A DNA stretch of 64,000 bases from CATQHL01 sp965204655. GTDB taxonomy: Bacteria > Actinomycetota > Acidimicrobiia > Acidimicrobiales > CATQHL01. Within the stretch, counting starts at the first letter, position 1. Every line of letters begins with the position of its first letter. The position numbers were made by a program, and so were the translations under genes. The notes under the pieces were generated by a model. It ran no database searches and had not been told where the DNA came from. It worked only from the letters and a program-made list of their open reading frames with translations. The stretch is taken from NCBI GenBank assembly GCA_965204655.1, contig OZ241998.1, positions 372,001-436,000 of the forward strand, given 5' to 3'. Shown piece after piece: positions 53,874 to 62,793 of this stretch.

Positions 53874-55478
53874 CTAAAAGTCTGCTGTACCTGGCAGGCG
53901 GAAACGGTCTAGCAGCACTACCACGGCAGCGACCAACGCCAGCAGGATCATGCTGAGGGCCATTGCCTGACCGAAGTTGGCCGCGCCCGGGCGGCTGAGA
54001 AGACGGAAAATGGCCAGAGGGAGGGTGGGGCGTTCGGGGCGGGCGATGAAGGCCGTGGCGCCGAACTCCCCTAGCGAGACGGCGAAAGCGAATCCGAGGC
54101 CGACTGTGAGCCCCCGCAGCGCGGGCGGCAAGTCAACTTCACGCCAGACACGGAAGGGCAGCGCTCCCAGCACGGCAGTTGCTTCGCGCAGGCGCTCACT
54201 CACCGCCCTAAGCGCCGGAGTGAGCGAGCGGATGACGAAGGGAATCCCGATGAGGGCGTGTGTGATAGGGACGAGCCACCACGAGAGCCGCAGGTCTAAG
54301 GGCGGAGCGTCCAGAGCGAGCAGCACCCCGAAACCCAAGAGCACGCCGGAAACCCCCAGGGGCAGCAGAAATGTTCCTTCAAAGACGGAGGAGAACCTGC
54401 TGCTGGAGCGTGTCACTGCAACGGCAGCCAGCGCACCCACCACCACTGCGATAACCACGGAGGTCGCAGCGAACGCCAGGGAGTTTCCCAGGGCAGCCAG
54501 AGGAGACCCGAACATGGCCTGAGCGTCCCCTGTGCTTGCGAGCAGACGATAGTTCTGGAGGGAGTATCCCCCGCCGGAGCGCAGGGAGCGTTCGAACAAG
54601 GCCGCGAGCGGCAACCCGATTATGACCGCAGCGCAAAGCCCAGCGAACGCAATCCCCAGCTGCTGAGAGGCGCCCTGCGGCGGGAAGGCGGGCTGGATCC
54701 CCAGCCGTTCGGGCACTTTCCGCCTTCGCTGCCAGACGCTGCCCGCAGCCACTATCGCCAAGACGCAAAGAAGCTGAAGCAGAGCCAGAGAGGCTGCGGT
54801 GTCAAACTCAATCCGCTGAACGGCGAAGCGCCAGATCTCCGTTTCCAGGGTTGCGCGCCGCGGCCCGCCCAGGATCAGGATGACGCCGAAGGAGGTGAAA
54901 TTGAAGAGCATAACCACCGCCCCCGAAGCGACTACCGCCGGGGCGATGCGGGGCAGGGTTACCTGCGTGAACGTCCTCAGGCGGCCCGCCCCGAGCATCC
55001 GAGCGGCCTGTTCCGGGGCGGTGTCAAGTTGCGACCAGAAGGCGCCCACGCTCCGTGCGATGACGGCGTAGTTGAAGAAGACGTGGGCGGCCAGTATCGC
55101 CCAGACGGTGTGCCGAAAGCGATCTGCCGCGCCCAAGGCGCTCATAAGGGAGAGGAAGGCGGACGCTACGAGCACGGTGGGGAGCACGAAGGGGACAACC
55201 AGGAGGGCGTTTAGAAGGCGCCTTCCCCGAAAGCGCAGTCGAGCCAGAACCGCGGCGGTGGGCAAAGCCAGCAGCAGACACAATCCGGTGGACACCAGCG
55301 CCTGCCAGAGGGTGAACCAGAGCACACCTAAGGTGGCGGAGCTGCTCCAGGTGCGCGCCAGCACGGCGGGGTTGAAGCCGTACCGGAGCACGGTCACCAA
55401 GGGGTAGAGGAAGAAGACCCCGATGAAGGCGGCTGGGACGACAGCGAGGGCCGACCGCCTGAATCTGGCTGAGTTCAA
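53874..55478 (-). CDS. thiP: Thiamine-type ABC transporter permease (two-module)
   Basis: Integral membrane protein of 534 residues with about twelve hydrophobic segments and two copies of the BPD_transp_1 module, as in ThiP and FbpB. EAA-like loops are at EQAARMLGAGRLRTFTQVTLPRI and REATAVLGALPFRVWREVDLP. The listed start is TTG 55478, weak but closest to the first helix. It lies between the binding protein and the ATPase. Confidence 0.88.
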   Translation of the reverse strand: MNSARFRRSALAVVPAAFIGVFFLYPLVTVLRYGFNPAVLARTWSSSATLGVLWFTLWQALVSTGLCLLLALPTAAVLARLRFRGRRLLNALLVVPFVLPTVLVASAFLSLMSALGAADRFRHTVWAILAAHVFFNYAVIARSVGAFWSQLDTAPEQAARMLGAGRLRTFTQVTLPRIAPAVVASGAVVMLFNFTSFGVILILGGPRRATLETEIWRFAVQRIEFDTAASLALLQLLCVLAIVAAGSVWQRRRKVPERLGIQPAFPPQGASQQLGIAFAGLCAAVIIGLPLAALFERSLRSGGGYSLQNYRLLASTGDAQAMFGSPLAALGNSLAFAATSVVIAVVVGALAAVAVTRSSSRFSSVFEGTFLLPLGVSGVLLGFGVLLALDAPPLDLRLSWWLVPITHALIGIPFVIRSLTPALRAVSERLREATAVLGALPFRVWREVDLPPALRGLTVGLGFAFAVSLGEFGATAFIARPERPTLPLAIFRLLSRPGAANFGQAMALSMILLALVAAVVVLLDRFRLPGTADF

Positions 55479-55539
55479 CTCTCAGCGCCCAGCGGGCAGT
55501 TGGTTTTTCGAGTCCAGCGAAGGTGGCGTTCGGGTTCTG

Positions 55540-56694
55540 TTACCTGAGGACGATCTCAACCCAGCGGGCAGTCCATTCAGCCTTCCGTTCGGCGATTACC
55601 TCTGGCGGAAGGCTGAGAGGGTTCTCAACGACGGCGGCGTGTTCTAGGAACTCAGGAGGGATTTCGGCCGTGCTGCTCGCCGGGAAAACGAACATGTTCA
55701 GGGGGATGTCCTCTTGGAACTCGTCTGAGAGCAGGAAGTCAATGAGCGCCTGCGCCCCGGTCAGGTTGGATGTGCCCGCCAGGATGCCGGCAAACTCGAT
55801 CTGGCGGAAGCAGCCGTCGGTGAGCACCCCGGTGGGCGGAGAATCTACCGGAGGGTCGGCGTATACCACCTCAGCTGCGGGACTGGTGGCGTACGACGTC
55901 ACGAGCGCTCGGTTGCCTTCGCCCGCAGCAAATTCACCGTAGTAGGCCTCCGTCCATCCTGAAGTCACGGCTACTCCCCCGTCTCTGAGTTGCTGCCAGA
56001 AGTCCTCCCAGCCGTCCTCGCCGAAGCGAGCCACGGTAGCGAAGAAGAAGGCCAGGCCGGGCGAGGAAGTCTCGGGGTTCTGCGTAACGAAGTCGTCGGC
56101 GAAATCGGGTAGGTCTTCTAGGGAAGCAGGAGGGGGGCCGGACAGGGATTCCTTGTGGTAGTTCACGCAGACGTCGCCGTAGTCGATGGGGGTGACGCGT
56201 GCCTCGGAATCGAGCTGCAGCTCCGGGGGCACCACCGAAAGAGCGGGCGAGCGGTAGGAGATGAAGAGTTCTTCCGCCAGCGCTTGCTGAAGGTATGTGT
56301 TGTCTATGCCGAAGACCACGTCAGCGACGGGATTGTCCTTGTTGAGAATGAGTTGAGATAGAACCGAACCGGTGTCCTGGCCGGTGATCAGCTGCACGTC
56401 AACTCCTGAGGAGGTCTCAAAGGCTGCGAGAATCCCCTCGGAGACGGCGAAGGAGTCGTGAGTGATGAGCCTGACCACCCCCGCAGGGAGAACGTCTACG
56501 GGAGAGAGCATTTCTTCGTTCTCCGTGGGTTCGGCTGCGATGATGGTGTCGCCGGTTTGCGGCGGCGCGGGCGGCCCTCCGACGTCCGTTTCGGAGAGCA
56601 TGTTGTTGCTGCTGCAGGCCGTCGCCGTCAAGGCAAGAACGGCGGCGGCAACAACGAGCCGCTGAGTGCGGTTGAGCAGATGTGATTGGCGCAT
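55540..56694 (-). CDS. thiB: Thiamine-binding lipoprotein of ABC transporter
   Basis: Type 2 periplasmic binding protein, 384 residues, with signal peptide and lipobox LTATAC. The conserved start of the mature fold is VVRLITHDSFAVSEGILAAFE, typical of ThiB/TbpA, with ADVVFGIDNTYLQQAL next and a Trp/Tyr-rich site (SGWTEAYYGEF). GGAGG lies 6 bp before the ATG and inside the riboswitch 3' end. An acidic Pro-rich tether follows the lipobox. Confidence 0.92.
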   Translation of the reverse strand: MRQSHLLNRTQRLVVAAAVLALTATACSSNNMLSETDVGGPPAPPQTGDTIIAAEPTENEEMLSPVDVLPAGVVRLITHDSFAVSEGILAAFETSSGVDVQLITGQDTGSVLSQLILNKDNPVADVVFGIDNTYLQQALAEELFISYRSPALSVVPPELQLDSEARVTPIDYGDVCVNYHKESLSGPPPASLEDLPDFADDFVTQNPETSSPGLAFFFATVARFGEDGWEDFWQQLRDGGVAVTSGWTEAYYGEFAAGEGNRALVTSYATSPAAEVVYADPPVDSPPTGVLTDGCFRQIEFAGILAGTSNLTGAQALIDFLLSDEFQEDIPLNMFVFPASSTAEIPPEFLEHAAVVENPLSLPPEVIAERKAEWTARWVEIVLR

Positions 56695-56699
56695 TAGTT

Positions 56700-56790
56700 T
56701 CCTCCGCTGGCATTATCCAGATCAGGTTCTGCGGGTCGGCACCATCGGTGCCCTCTCAGCCCGAACCGTTCGAGCTCCCCGTCGGGATCA
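56700..56790 (-). promoter_or_regulatory. TPP riboswitch (THI element)
   Basis: Read leftward, the conserved pieces occur in order: GGGGAGC, GGCTGAGAGGG, a CACCGATGGTG variable hairpin, CCGACCC, GAACCTGATCTGGATAATG and CCAGCGGAGG. These are the thiamine-pyrophosphate-binding core motifs. The final GGAGG is also the ribosome site of thiB, so ligand binding probably blocks translation. It shows that the downstream importer handles thiamine or a precursor. Confidence 0.97.
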
Positions 56791-56840
56791 TTCTAAGCTT
56801 CAGACGCCTGCCGCGGCAACGACCTGTAGCGTTAATAAAA

Positions 56841-58202
56841 GTGTCGCACCGAATCGAGATCCAACTCACTAGCAAGCGCCCCGACGGCTCCTGGACGTGG
56901 CGAGCCGCAGGCGCACGTGAGCCGAAGGGGGACGTGCACGGCGAACTGCTTGCGCCTGGCGTCAAGGTCGGCGACGTCTTGCGCGTTGAGGTGGAGATGG
57001 GCGTGGACGGGATGAAGATACGCGAAGTCCTCGGCGGCAAGGCGCCCCGCAAGCGCAAAGCTCCGTCGGTGATCGATCACATCGGTTCTGATGACTTCAA
57101 GGTGGGGGTGCTGGTTCCAGAGGGAATGGAGGACTCCGGGTCGGGTGGACAGCGGCGCAAGCGTTCGGAGAAGGGACGTCCGCGGAAGGGGGCAAGAGAC
57201 AGACGCGGCGGAGGCTGGGGGGAGCACTCACATAGCGGGAAGGGGAACTCCTCGCAGCAAAGGAGCAGAGATAAGGCGGGGGGTGGCGGCGGTCGCTTGA
57301 GGCAGCAGGCGCCGCGCCTGCGCCCGGGGAATAAGCATGTTTCCGCCTGGCTGGGGACGCTGTCGGCGGAAGACGCTGAACTAGGAAGGAAACTGGTTGA
57401 ACAAGGCGTGAGAGCAGTGCGGGAGGAGACTTTCGCAGCGAAGGCGTCCGAGGACGGCGCGGCGGCTGCAGGCGGAGGCGCAGGGGCGGAGGAGCAGCCC
57501 TCGGAGGCGGCTCGCAAGAAAGCTTTGGAGGAAAACAAGAGAGCCTTGGCGGAACAAGCCGCCGCCTTTGATGAACTCTCGGACGCTTATCTGTCGGCGC
57601 GCTGGCAAGACCGAGCCGAGGCCGCCTCGTCCCTGGGCGGCAAACTGGAACTGCGGGATCTCCGCTCGGTGGTGGCGGACGACTTCAGGGCTGCCCCTGA
57701 AGAGCAATCGCAGAAGCTAGCTGCGGAACTTCGCAAGAAACTCACTGAGCGCCTGGAGCGGGAGCACGCCGCTTGGCTGGCGGACTTGGGGTCGGCGATC
57801 ACCTCACGCCGGGCGGTGGCTGCTCTGCGCTTGAGCGTCCGCTCTCCCAAAGTGGGCGTTCCGCTGCCGGAGTTGCTGAGCGAGAAGCTCTGCGAGGTGG
57901 CTTCTTCTGCTCTTAACGCAGACGAATCCGAAGATATTTGGGGGGCAGTTCTGGAGACTGCGGCCTCATCCCCCATTCGCTTGGTGCTGCGCCCCGGGAG
58001 CCTGCCTGCAGAACCTTCAAAGAAGTTGTTTGCGGCCGTGCGAAAGTTCGGGGATCGTCTGCCGTTGATAGCAGCCGAGTTCGCGGAGGTTGGCGAGGCG
58101 GAGGCGGGCGAGGCGGATGAAGCCTCAGCGGATGAAGTTGGGGAAGCTGCGAAGGTTGAGGATGAAGCGGCGGCGGATGAGGTTGAGTCCGCTATTCCTT
58201 GA
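56841..58202 (+). CDS. Conserved-looking protein of unknown function
   Basis: Protein of 453 residues that I do not recognise. The start is GTG 56841 (VSHRIEIQLTSKRPDGSWTW). Residues 1-65 look like a small beta-barrel (GELLAPGVKVGDVLRVEVE), possibly nucleic-acid binding. Next comes a strongly basic Arg/Gly/Lys low-complexity tract (residues about 90-150), then PRLRPGNKHVSAWLGTL and a long helical region rich in Ala/Glu, ending in an acidic tail. Basic tract plus OB-like start hints at RNA binding. It is read divergently from thiB and overlaps the convergent acetyltransferase gene by 11 bp. Confidence 0.75.
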   Translation: MSHRIEIQLTSKRPDGSWTWRAAGAREPKGDVHGELLAPGVKVGDVLRVEVEMGVDGMKIREVLGGKAPRKRKAPSVIDHIGSDDFKVGVLVPEGMEDSGSGGQRRKRSEKGRPRKGARDRRGGGWGEHSHSGKGNSSQQRSRDKAGGGGGRLRQQAPRLRPGNKHVSAWLGTLSAEDAELGRKLVEQGVRAVREETFAAKASEDGAAAAGGGAGAEEQPSEAARKKALEENKRALAEQAAAFDELSDAYLSARWQDRAEAASSLGGKLELRDLRSVVADDFRAAPEEQSQKLAAELRKKLTERLEREHAAWLADLGSAITSRRAVAALRLSVRSPKVGVPLPELLSEKLCEVASSALNADESEDIWGAVLETAASSPIRLVLRPGSLPAEPSKKLFAAVRKFGDRLPLIAAEFAEVGEAEAGEADEASADEVGEAAKVEDEAAADEVESAIP

Positions 58203-58737
58203 CTTCAGCCAGGCTGCGGTGGACCACTATCGCCCTCGCCTTCAGACCGAATTGTTCAAAGAAGTTCTTGGTAGCCCTGTCCCCCGGCAGGGCTAGCGAA
58301 TCTACCCCCTCCGCTCCGGAGGCTTCAGCCCAGTCCAGCACTGCTTTCATAAGAGACTCCCCCACCCCCACCCCCCTGGCGCCGGGCATTACGTAGAGGA
58401 CTTGGACTTCGGCGATGAGCCCGCCGTCGTTGAGTTCGGTGAGTTCCGCCTGAGCGAAACCCACCGAAGCGCCGGCCAGTCTGCCCAGCCACAGCATCTT
58501 GTTCTTGTTCTGAATAGCCTCGGCGATCGCCTCTTCGCTCAGCCCGTCGGCGAAGCGGGTTCTGAGCAGCAGAGCACCGCCTCTCTGATCCTGTTTCTCA
58601 GCCAGGGCTGCTTCTCCCAGCGTTGCCACGGCAGCAAGGTCGCCGCTTGTTGCTGGAGTTGCCGAAGGTTCGAGGTTGCGGCTTTCGGGTGCTCGGGCGG
58701 CCCGGCGGCTTACTTGATTTTGTCCATTGCCGGGCAT
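58192..58737 (-). CDS. GNAT-family acetyltransferase
   Basis: N-acetyltransferase of 181 residues. The acetyl-CoA site reads VQVLYVMPGARGVGVGESLMKAVLDWA near residue 116, with the (R/Q)xxGxG/A loop. Before it are strands such as MLWLGRLAGASVGFAQAEL. The start is ATG 58737, with GGGAGAAG 5 bp upstream. It overlaps the end of the DUF4193-like gene by 28 bp, so the two are probably coupled. The substrate is unknown. Confidence 0.88.
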   Translation of the reverse strand: MPGNGQNQVSRRAARAPESRNLEPSATPATSGDLAAVATLGEAALAEKQDQRGGALLLRTRFADGLSEEAIAEAIQNKNKMLWLGRLAGASVGFAQAELTELNDGGLIAEVQVLYVMPGARGVGVGESLMKAVLDWAEASGAEGVDSLALPGDRATKNFFEQFGLKARAIVVHRSLAEVKE

Positions 58738-59213
58738 ATTTCTTCTCCCGAAGGGCAACGCGGTGAACTCCTTGACCCGAATTGCCCGGGCGTGACGAGC
58801 AGGAAGCAGCCTTCGCAGAGAAACTCGTCATCGCGGCGGGGTTCAAGGTCTTCTCCCCCGCCAGCGGAGGCGGCCCCCGCTTTGTCCGCCTCAGATGTCT
58901 CGTCTGCTTCGTCTAGGTCCTCTGGGGTGGCTAGGCGGTCACGCACAATGGCTTCGAGGTCGGCTTCGGTTTCTTCGTCGTCCTCTTCTTCGTCTTCTTC
59001 CTCTTCTTCGTTTTCGTTGTCTTCGGAGCGCGAGGGGTGCTTTGTTTTGTCGGGGGGGTCGGCTTCGGTTTCGTGGTCGTCTATTTCTTCTTCGTCTAGA
59101 GGTTCGTATTCCTCGTCGATCTCCTCTGCGATCTCCGTGTAGTCGATTTCGGAGATATCCAGGTCTGGTTCTTCAACTTCTTCGTCGAAGGTGATGTCTT
59201 CGTCGTTTGGCAT
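58710..59213 (-). CDS. Acidic DUF4193-like protein
   Basis: Protein of 167 residues. About the first 105 residues are extremely acidic (runs of Glu/Asp). The end has the motif DDEFLCEGCFLLVTPGQFG, matching the C-terminal CxxC part of the actinobacterial DUF4193 family; the extra cysteine in SPRCP may complete a metal site. The function is unknown in the family. It starts 3 bp after the ThyX-like gene stop. Confidence 0.7.
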   Translation of the reverse strand: MPNDEDITFDEEVEEPDLDISEIDYTEIAEEIDEEYEPLDEEEIDDHETEADPPDKTKHPSRSEDNENEEEEEDEEEDDEETEADLEAIVRDRLATPEDLDEADETSEADKAGAASAGGGEDLEPRRDDEFLCEGCFLLVTPGQFGSRSSPRCPSGEEICPAMDKIK

Positions 59214-59216
59214 TTC

Positions 59217-60866
59217 TTACTCCACTACCAGGAGATGGCCGGAGAGGTTCGTTGTGGGTTCGATCTTCCGGTTGTCTGCGCTTGCCCGCTCGGACGCCAG
59301 CCTTTCTAGTTCCGGTTCGGAGGAATAGTCCACGAAGGTCATCATGGCAGCTATGGCGCGGTGGCCTGCTGCTTGACCGATGAGGCGGTGCATTTCTTGG
59401 GCAATGTAACGATAGGTGGGGTGGCCTTGGGTGCTGCTCCGGAGTTCGATGAGATGCATGGCCTCGCGGGCGTTCATCTGCATGACGAACCTGATGCGAT
59501 AGGCGAGGCATACCGCATAGACCGCCTGGTTGGGGAAGAAATCAGAGATGCAGTCGTAGAGGTCGGCGCTTGTATTCATGCATTCCTTGAATTTCTCGTC
59601 CACTCCTGCGTCTATCACGTCCCCGGGCAGTTCGTATCCGTGTGCAGGGGTGAGCCGCTGCCATTCAATGGTGAGCATCCGGTGGCGCTGCAGGTCGCGG
59701 AAGGCGCCGTAGTCGGCTAGCACGTCAAAGCGGTAGCTGGCGGCCTCCAACGCCCGCCCGGGTTTGTGGCGTCGGTTGCTGCGTCCGCATGAGTAAGCCT
59801 GAAGAACCCTGAGGCGTTCGTCGAGGGTCATTTCCTCCACGCGCCGGCGTATCTGATCCTCAGGGAGATTGAGATGGGGGTAGAGGCAGGCGGCGACGGT
59901 CTTGACCTCAGCGTCTGGGTCGAAGTCGAGGAGGCGGACGGTTGTCTTGGCGTCGGGCTGGCTTTCTTCGTCGGCGAAGAGGTCTTCGGCGACCCTCGCC
60001 GTGGCGTCCCGGGTGTCGCTGAGGTAGTTGCTCCAGGCCACTCCCCTGTCGTTGATGTCAATGCGTTTGAGGAACGACGGGATCACCTTGCGAAGTTCTT
60101 TGAGCATCATCTCTGCGTAGAGCCGCACCTCTTCAAGCGGGTGTGCACGCATCCGCAGCAAGAGGTTCTCGTACCCCTGTCCGCTTCCGTAGATGCCGAC
60201 GTTGGAGAGGGAGGCGGCTGGGAGCATACCCCTTGCGGCGTCGAAACTTTTAGCCCGGATGGCGCGGCGGTAGGCGAAGTCGCTGTCTCTCCCATTGTTG
60301 GGGAATTTTTGACGGAGATAGTCCTGGAGCTCCGGAACGGTCTCGCTGTAGAGGGTGAACATGTGGTCCATGTCTGCCACGTAGCGGGCTCCTATGTGCG
60401 AGCCGACAAGGTCGCCGTCTCGGTAGTAGCGAAAGCGCCCGCCCAGGCGCTCGTCGTAGGCCACGTAGCGGGTGGATTGCTCCAGATATGACATGAGGCG
60501 GCCCCACTCCAGGACTTTTGTGAGGACGTTGGAGGACTGCTCGCACGCCAGGTGGACACCCCCGAGTTGCGCTACGGAGTCGTCTCCGTAGTCAAAGAAG
60601 ACACGATCGTAGAGTTCCTCGGCGCGCCGCAGGCCGATGGTGGCGTCCACGCCCAGGTCGCCGCTCACGTCGAGATCTCCCACGAACTCATCTAGGAAAA
60701 GTCGGCGCAGGCTCTTGTGTGAGCGCGAATAGCGCGCGAAGAGTGCGCCCTTCACCACCTCGGGCAGATTGACCAGGGCGAACACGGGCTCATCAAGGTT
60801 GGTGAAGTAGCGGCGGAGTACGTCGGCTTCTTCAGCGGTGAAGTCCTCGGCTACGTATATGGACAT
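59217..60866 (-). CDS. Twin-domain ThyX-like protein (FAD-dependent thymidylate synthase family)
   Basis: Protein of 549 residues, about twice the length of ThyX. The first half contains YGDDSVAQLGGVHLACEQSS and YLEQSTRYVAYD; the second half contains LQRHRMLTIEWQRLT, close to the RHRxxS motif, and MNARE then LIELRSST, like the ThyX C-terminus. Residues of the motif are split or altered between halves. Activity as thymidylate synthase is therefore plausible but unproven. ATG 60866 follows GGAAAG; a TTG lies 18 bp earlier. Confidence 0.75.
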   Translation of the reverse strand: MSIYVAEDFTAEEADVLRRYFTNLDEPVFALVNLPEVVKGALFARYSRSHKSLRRLFLDEFVGDLDVSGDLGVDATIGLRRAEELYDRVFFDYGDDSVAQLGGVHLACEQSSNVLTKVLEWGRLMSYLEQSTRYVAYDERLGGRFRYYRDGDLVGSHIGARYVADMDHMFTLYSETVPELQDYLRQKFPNNGRDSDFAYRRAIRAKSFDAARGMLPAASLSNVGIYGSGQGYENLLLRMRAHPLEEVRLYAEMMLKELRKVIPSFLKRIDINDRGVAWSNYLSDTRDATARVAEDLFADEESQPDAKTTVRLLDFDPDAEVKTVAACLYPHLNLPEDQIRRRVEEMTLDERLRVLQAYSCGRSNRRHKPGRALEAASYRFDVLADYGAFRDLQRHRMLTIEWQRLTPAHGYELPGDVIDAGVDEKFKECMNTSADLYDCISDFFPNQAVYAVCLAYRIRFVMQMNAREAMHLIELRSSTQGHPTYRYIAQEMHRLIGQAAGHRAIAAMMTFVDYSSEPELERLASERASADNRKIEPTTNLSGHLLVVE

Positions 60867-60907
60867 TCCGTCTTTCCGGCGCAAGTGTCAGGGGGGAGGC
60901 CGGCTGC

Positions 60908-62101
60908 TTAGCTGCCTGCCGTTGCGAAGGCGTCCGCTGCGGCGCTGCGCACAGAGGCGTCCGACCAGTAGTCAATGGCCGCGCCCGCCAGCATCTTGGC
61001 TCCGTCCAGCACCGCCTTGTCGCCCGCCTGCGCTCGTGCGCATTCGGCAAACGCCTCGGTGTGGATGGCTACTTCGGGGGGCGACACCTCAATCATCGGG
61101 TGGATGGAAGGAACTAGGGCGCTGACGTTACCCATGTCGGTGCTGCCCACGACGCTTCGATCGCCGGAGGGGGGCAGGGGCTTGCGTCCGGCGGCGGCTG
61201 CGTTATTCTCCCAGAGCCTTTCCAGAACGGGGTTGGAGATCATCTCGCGGTATCTGAAGGGGTCCCAGTTGAGCTCCAATTCCACGCCGGCAGCCAGCGC
61301 CCCGCTTCGCAGGCAGGCTTCCAGCCTCAGTTCCAGTTCGGCAAGCCCTGCGGAGGAAGGGGAACGTGCGAACCATTCCATCTCCACGAGGGCGGGGACG
61401 ACGTTGGCCTTCGTTCCGCCGAGGGTAAAGATTCCGTGGATGCGCTCCTCTGGCGTGATGTGCTGACGCAGGGCGGCGACGGCCATATAACCGAGCACGG
61501 CGGCGTCCAGGGCGTTTCGGCCCTTGTGCGGGGCAGCTGCTGCGTGCGAGGCGCGCCCTCGGTAGGTGGCCGTGACCTGGCTTACGGCCAAGGTGGTCAT
61601 GGAGAGCAGTTCCAGACCGGCGGGATGCAGCATCATCGCAGCGTCTACGTCCTCTAGAGCGCCTGCGTTGATGAGGTGGATCTTTCCTCCCCCGCCTTCC
61701 TCGGCGGGCGTGCCCAGGATCAACAGGCGGCCGTTGAGCTCCTCTAGGAGGGGCGCTACGGCCAGTCCTGCCCCCAGTCCGGCGGCGGCGATTATGTTGT
61801 GTCCGCATGCGTGACCGATGCCGGGCAGGGCGTCGTACTCGCAGAGGATGGCGAGCGTCGCTCCGGTGCTTCCGGCCCGAGCGGCGAACGCCGTTTCAAG
61901 GCCGTAGGCGCTGCGCTGCACGTCTAAGTCGGCGTCTTCAGCGGCGCTGCTCAGGAGGTCATGGGCGAAATGCTCCTCGTAGCCCAGTTCGGGGTTTTCG
62001 TGGATGGCGTGAGAAATCGCTAGGAGTTTCTCGGCCAGGGAGTCCACACGGGCGAAGGAGAGTTCCTTCAGTTCGTCGGCTGCGGAAGGTGGCTGAGACA
62101 T
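60908..62101 (-). CDS. M20-family amidohydrolase/peptidase
   Basis: Zinc hydrolase of 397 residues, of the amidohydrolase subgroup (AbgB/hippurate hydrolase-like). Metal-binding pieces are CEYDALPGIGHACGHN near residue 87 and PAEEGGGGKI near 133; the dimerisation domain includes GRASHAAAAPHKGRNALDAAV. It cleaves an amide bond of an acylated amino acid or similar substrate. A perfect hairpin lies 20 bp before the gene. Confidence 0.92.
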   Translation of the reverse strand: MSQPPSAADELKELSFARVDSLAEKLLAISHAIHENPELGYEEHFAHDLLSSAAEDADLDVQRSAYGLETAFAARAGSTGATLAILCEYDALPGIGHACGHNIIAAAGLGAGLAVAPLLEELNGRLLILGTPAEEGGGGKIHLINAGALEDVDAAMMLHPAGLELLSMTTLAVSQVTATYRGRASHAAAAPHKGRNALDAAVLGYMAVAALRQHITPEERIHGIFTLGGTKANVVPALVEMEWFARSPSSAGLAELELRLEACLRSGALAAGVELELNWDPFRYREMISNPVLERLWENNAAAAGRKPLPPSGDRSVVGSTDMGNVSALVPSIHPMIEVSPPEVAIHTEAFAECARAQAGDKAVLDGAKMLAGAAIDYWSDASVRSAAADAFATAGS

Positions 62102-62120
62102 TGCCGGAATGATATATCCC

Positions 62121-62147
62121 GGCTGAATACCGGTTCGGTATTCAGCC
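62121..62147 (-). terminator. Perfect hairpin, probable terminator of the lipid-kinase-like gene
   Basis: GGCTGAATACC pairs exactly with GGTATTCAGCC around a 5-nt loop. It lies 34 bp after the stop at 62181 and before the M20 gene. No T-run follows, so it may act as an mRNA 3' stabiliser instead. Confidence 0.55.
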
Positions 62148-62180
62148 GCTCAGGGCCGCACCTCCGCTGGCTGAGTGTGC

Positions 62181-62789
62181 TCACACGAAGACCTCTAGGG
62201 CGTCGGGTTCCACCCTGACGAGCACGTTGACAGCGTCGGCGGCGTGCTGTCCGTCGAGCAGGACGGGTGTGGGTTTAGGAAAAGTGCAGGCGAAAGACTT
62301 CACCCTAGACGTCTTGATGTCTCGGTGAGGGAGGTGGCTGCCTGAACGCAGTCGCGGCCATGCCTTTAGACGCTCAGAGGTGCTCATGGAAACCTCCAGC
62401 GTCTCTAGCAGACCGTCGCCCGGGTGACCCTTGGGGGCCAGGTTCCAGTTGCCGAGAAAAGCGGCGTTCATGGCTGCCACCGCCTTGCCCCGCAGCCAAC
62501 TGCGTCGAGCGGCGAGGTGCGCGACGAACCAGAAGATGCGCCCGTCCAGGAGGGCGGAGCCCAGGTCGCAGGCGAAAGATCGGGGGTCGCTCCTCAGTCG
62601 CTCCGCTTGGCCACCCCCTCCCAGCGTGCGGCAGAGGTCGCCCCCCAGCAGAGCGAGCGGGGGCGGCGGCGAGCCTCGGCGGCGGGCGGTCTCTACCGCG
62701 GAGCGGGCTTCGGCGTCGCTGGAGACGAGCACTGCGTTCTCCGGCAGGGTTGCGGGGCGCCCCCAGTCTTCGCCGCGGCGGATGCCCAT
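62181..62789 (-). CDS. Diacylglycerol/lipid kinase-like protein (C-terminal domain type)
   Basis: Protein of 202 residues resembling the C-terminal beta-rich half of DAGK/YegS-type kinases: FLGNWNLAPKGHPGDGLLETLEV and CTFPKPTPVLLDGQ follow the family pattern. The N-terminal catalytic GGDGT half is absent, so it is either a truncated paralogue or a protein with another role. It starts 4 bp after the helicase stop. Confidence 0.6.
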   Translation of the reverse strand: MGIRRGEDWGRPATLPENAVLVSSDAEARSAVETARRRGSPPPPLALLGGDLCRTLGGGGQAERLRSDPRSFACDLGSALLDGRIFWFVAHLAARRSWLRGKAVAAMNAAFLGNWNLAPKGHPGDGLLETLEVSMSTSERLKAWPRLRSGSHLPHRDIKTSRVKSFACTFPKPTPVLLDGQHAADAVNVLVRVEPDALEVFV

Positions 62790-62793
62790 GCCC

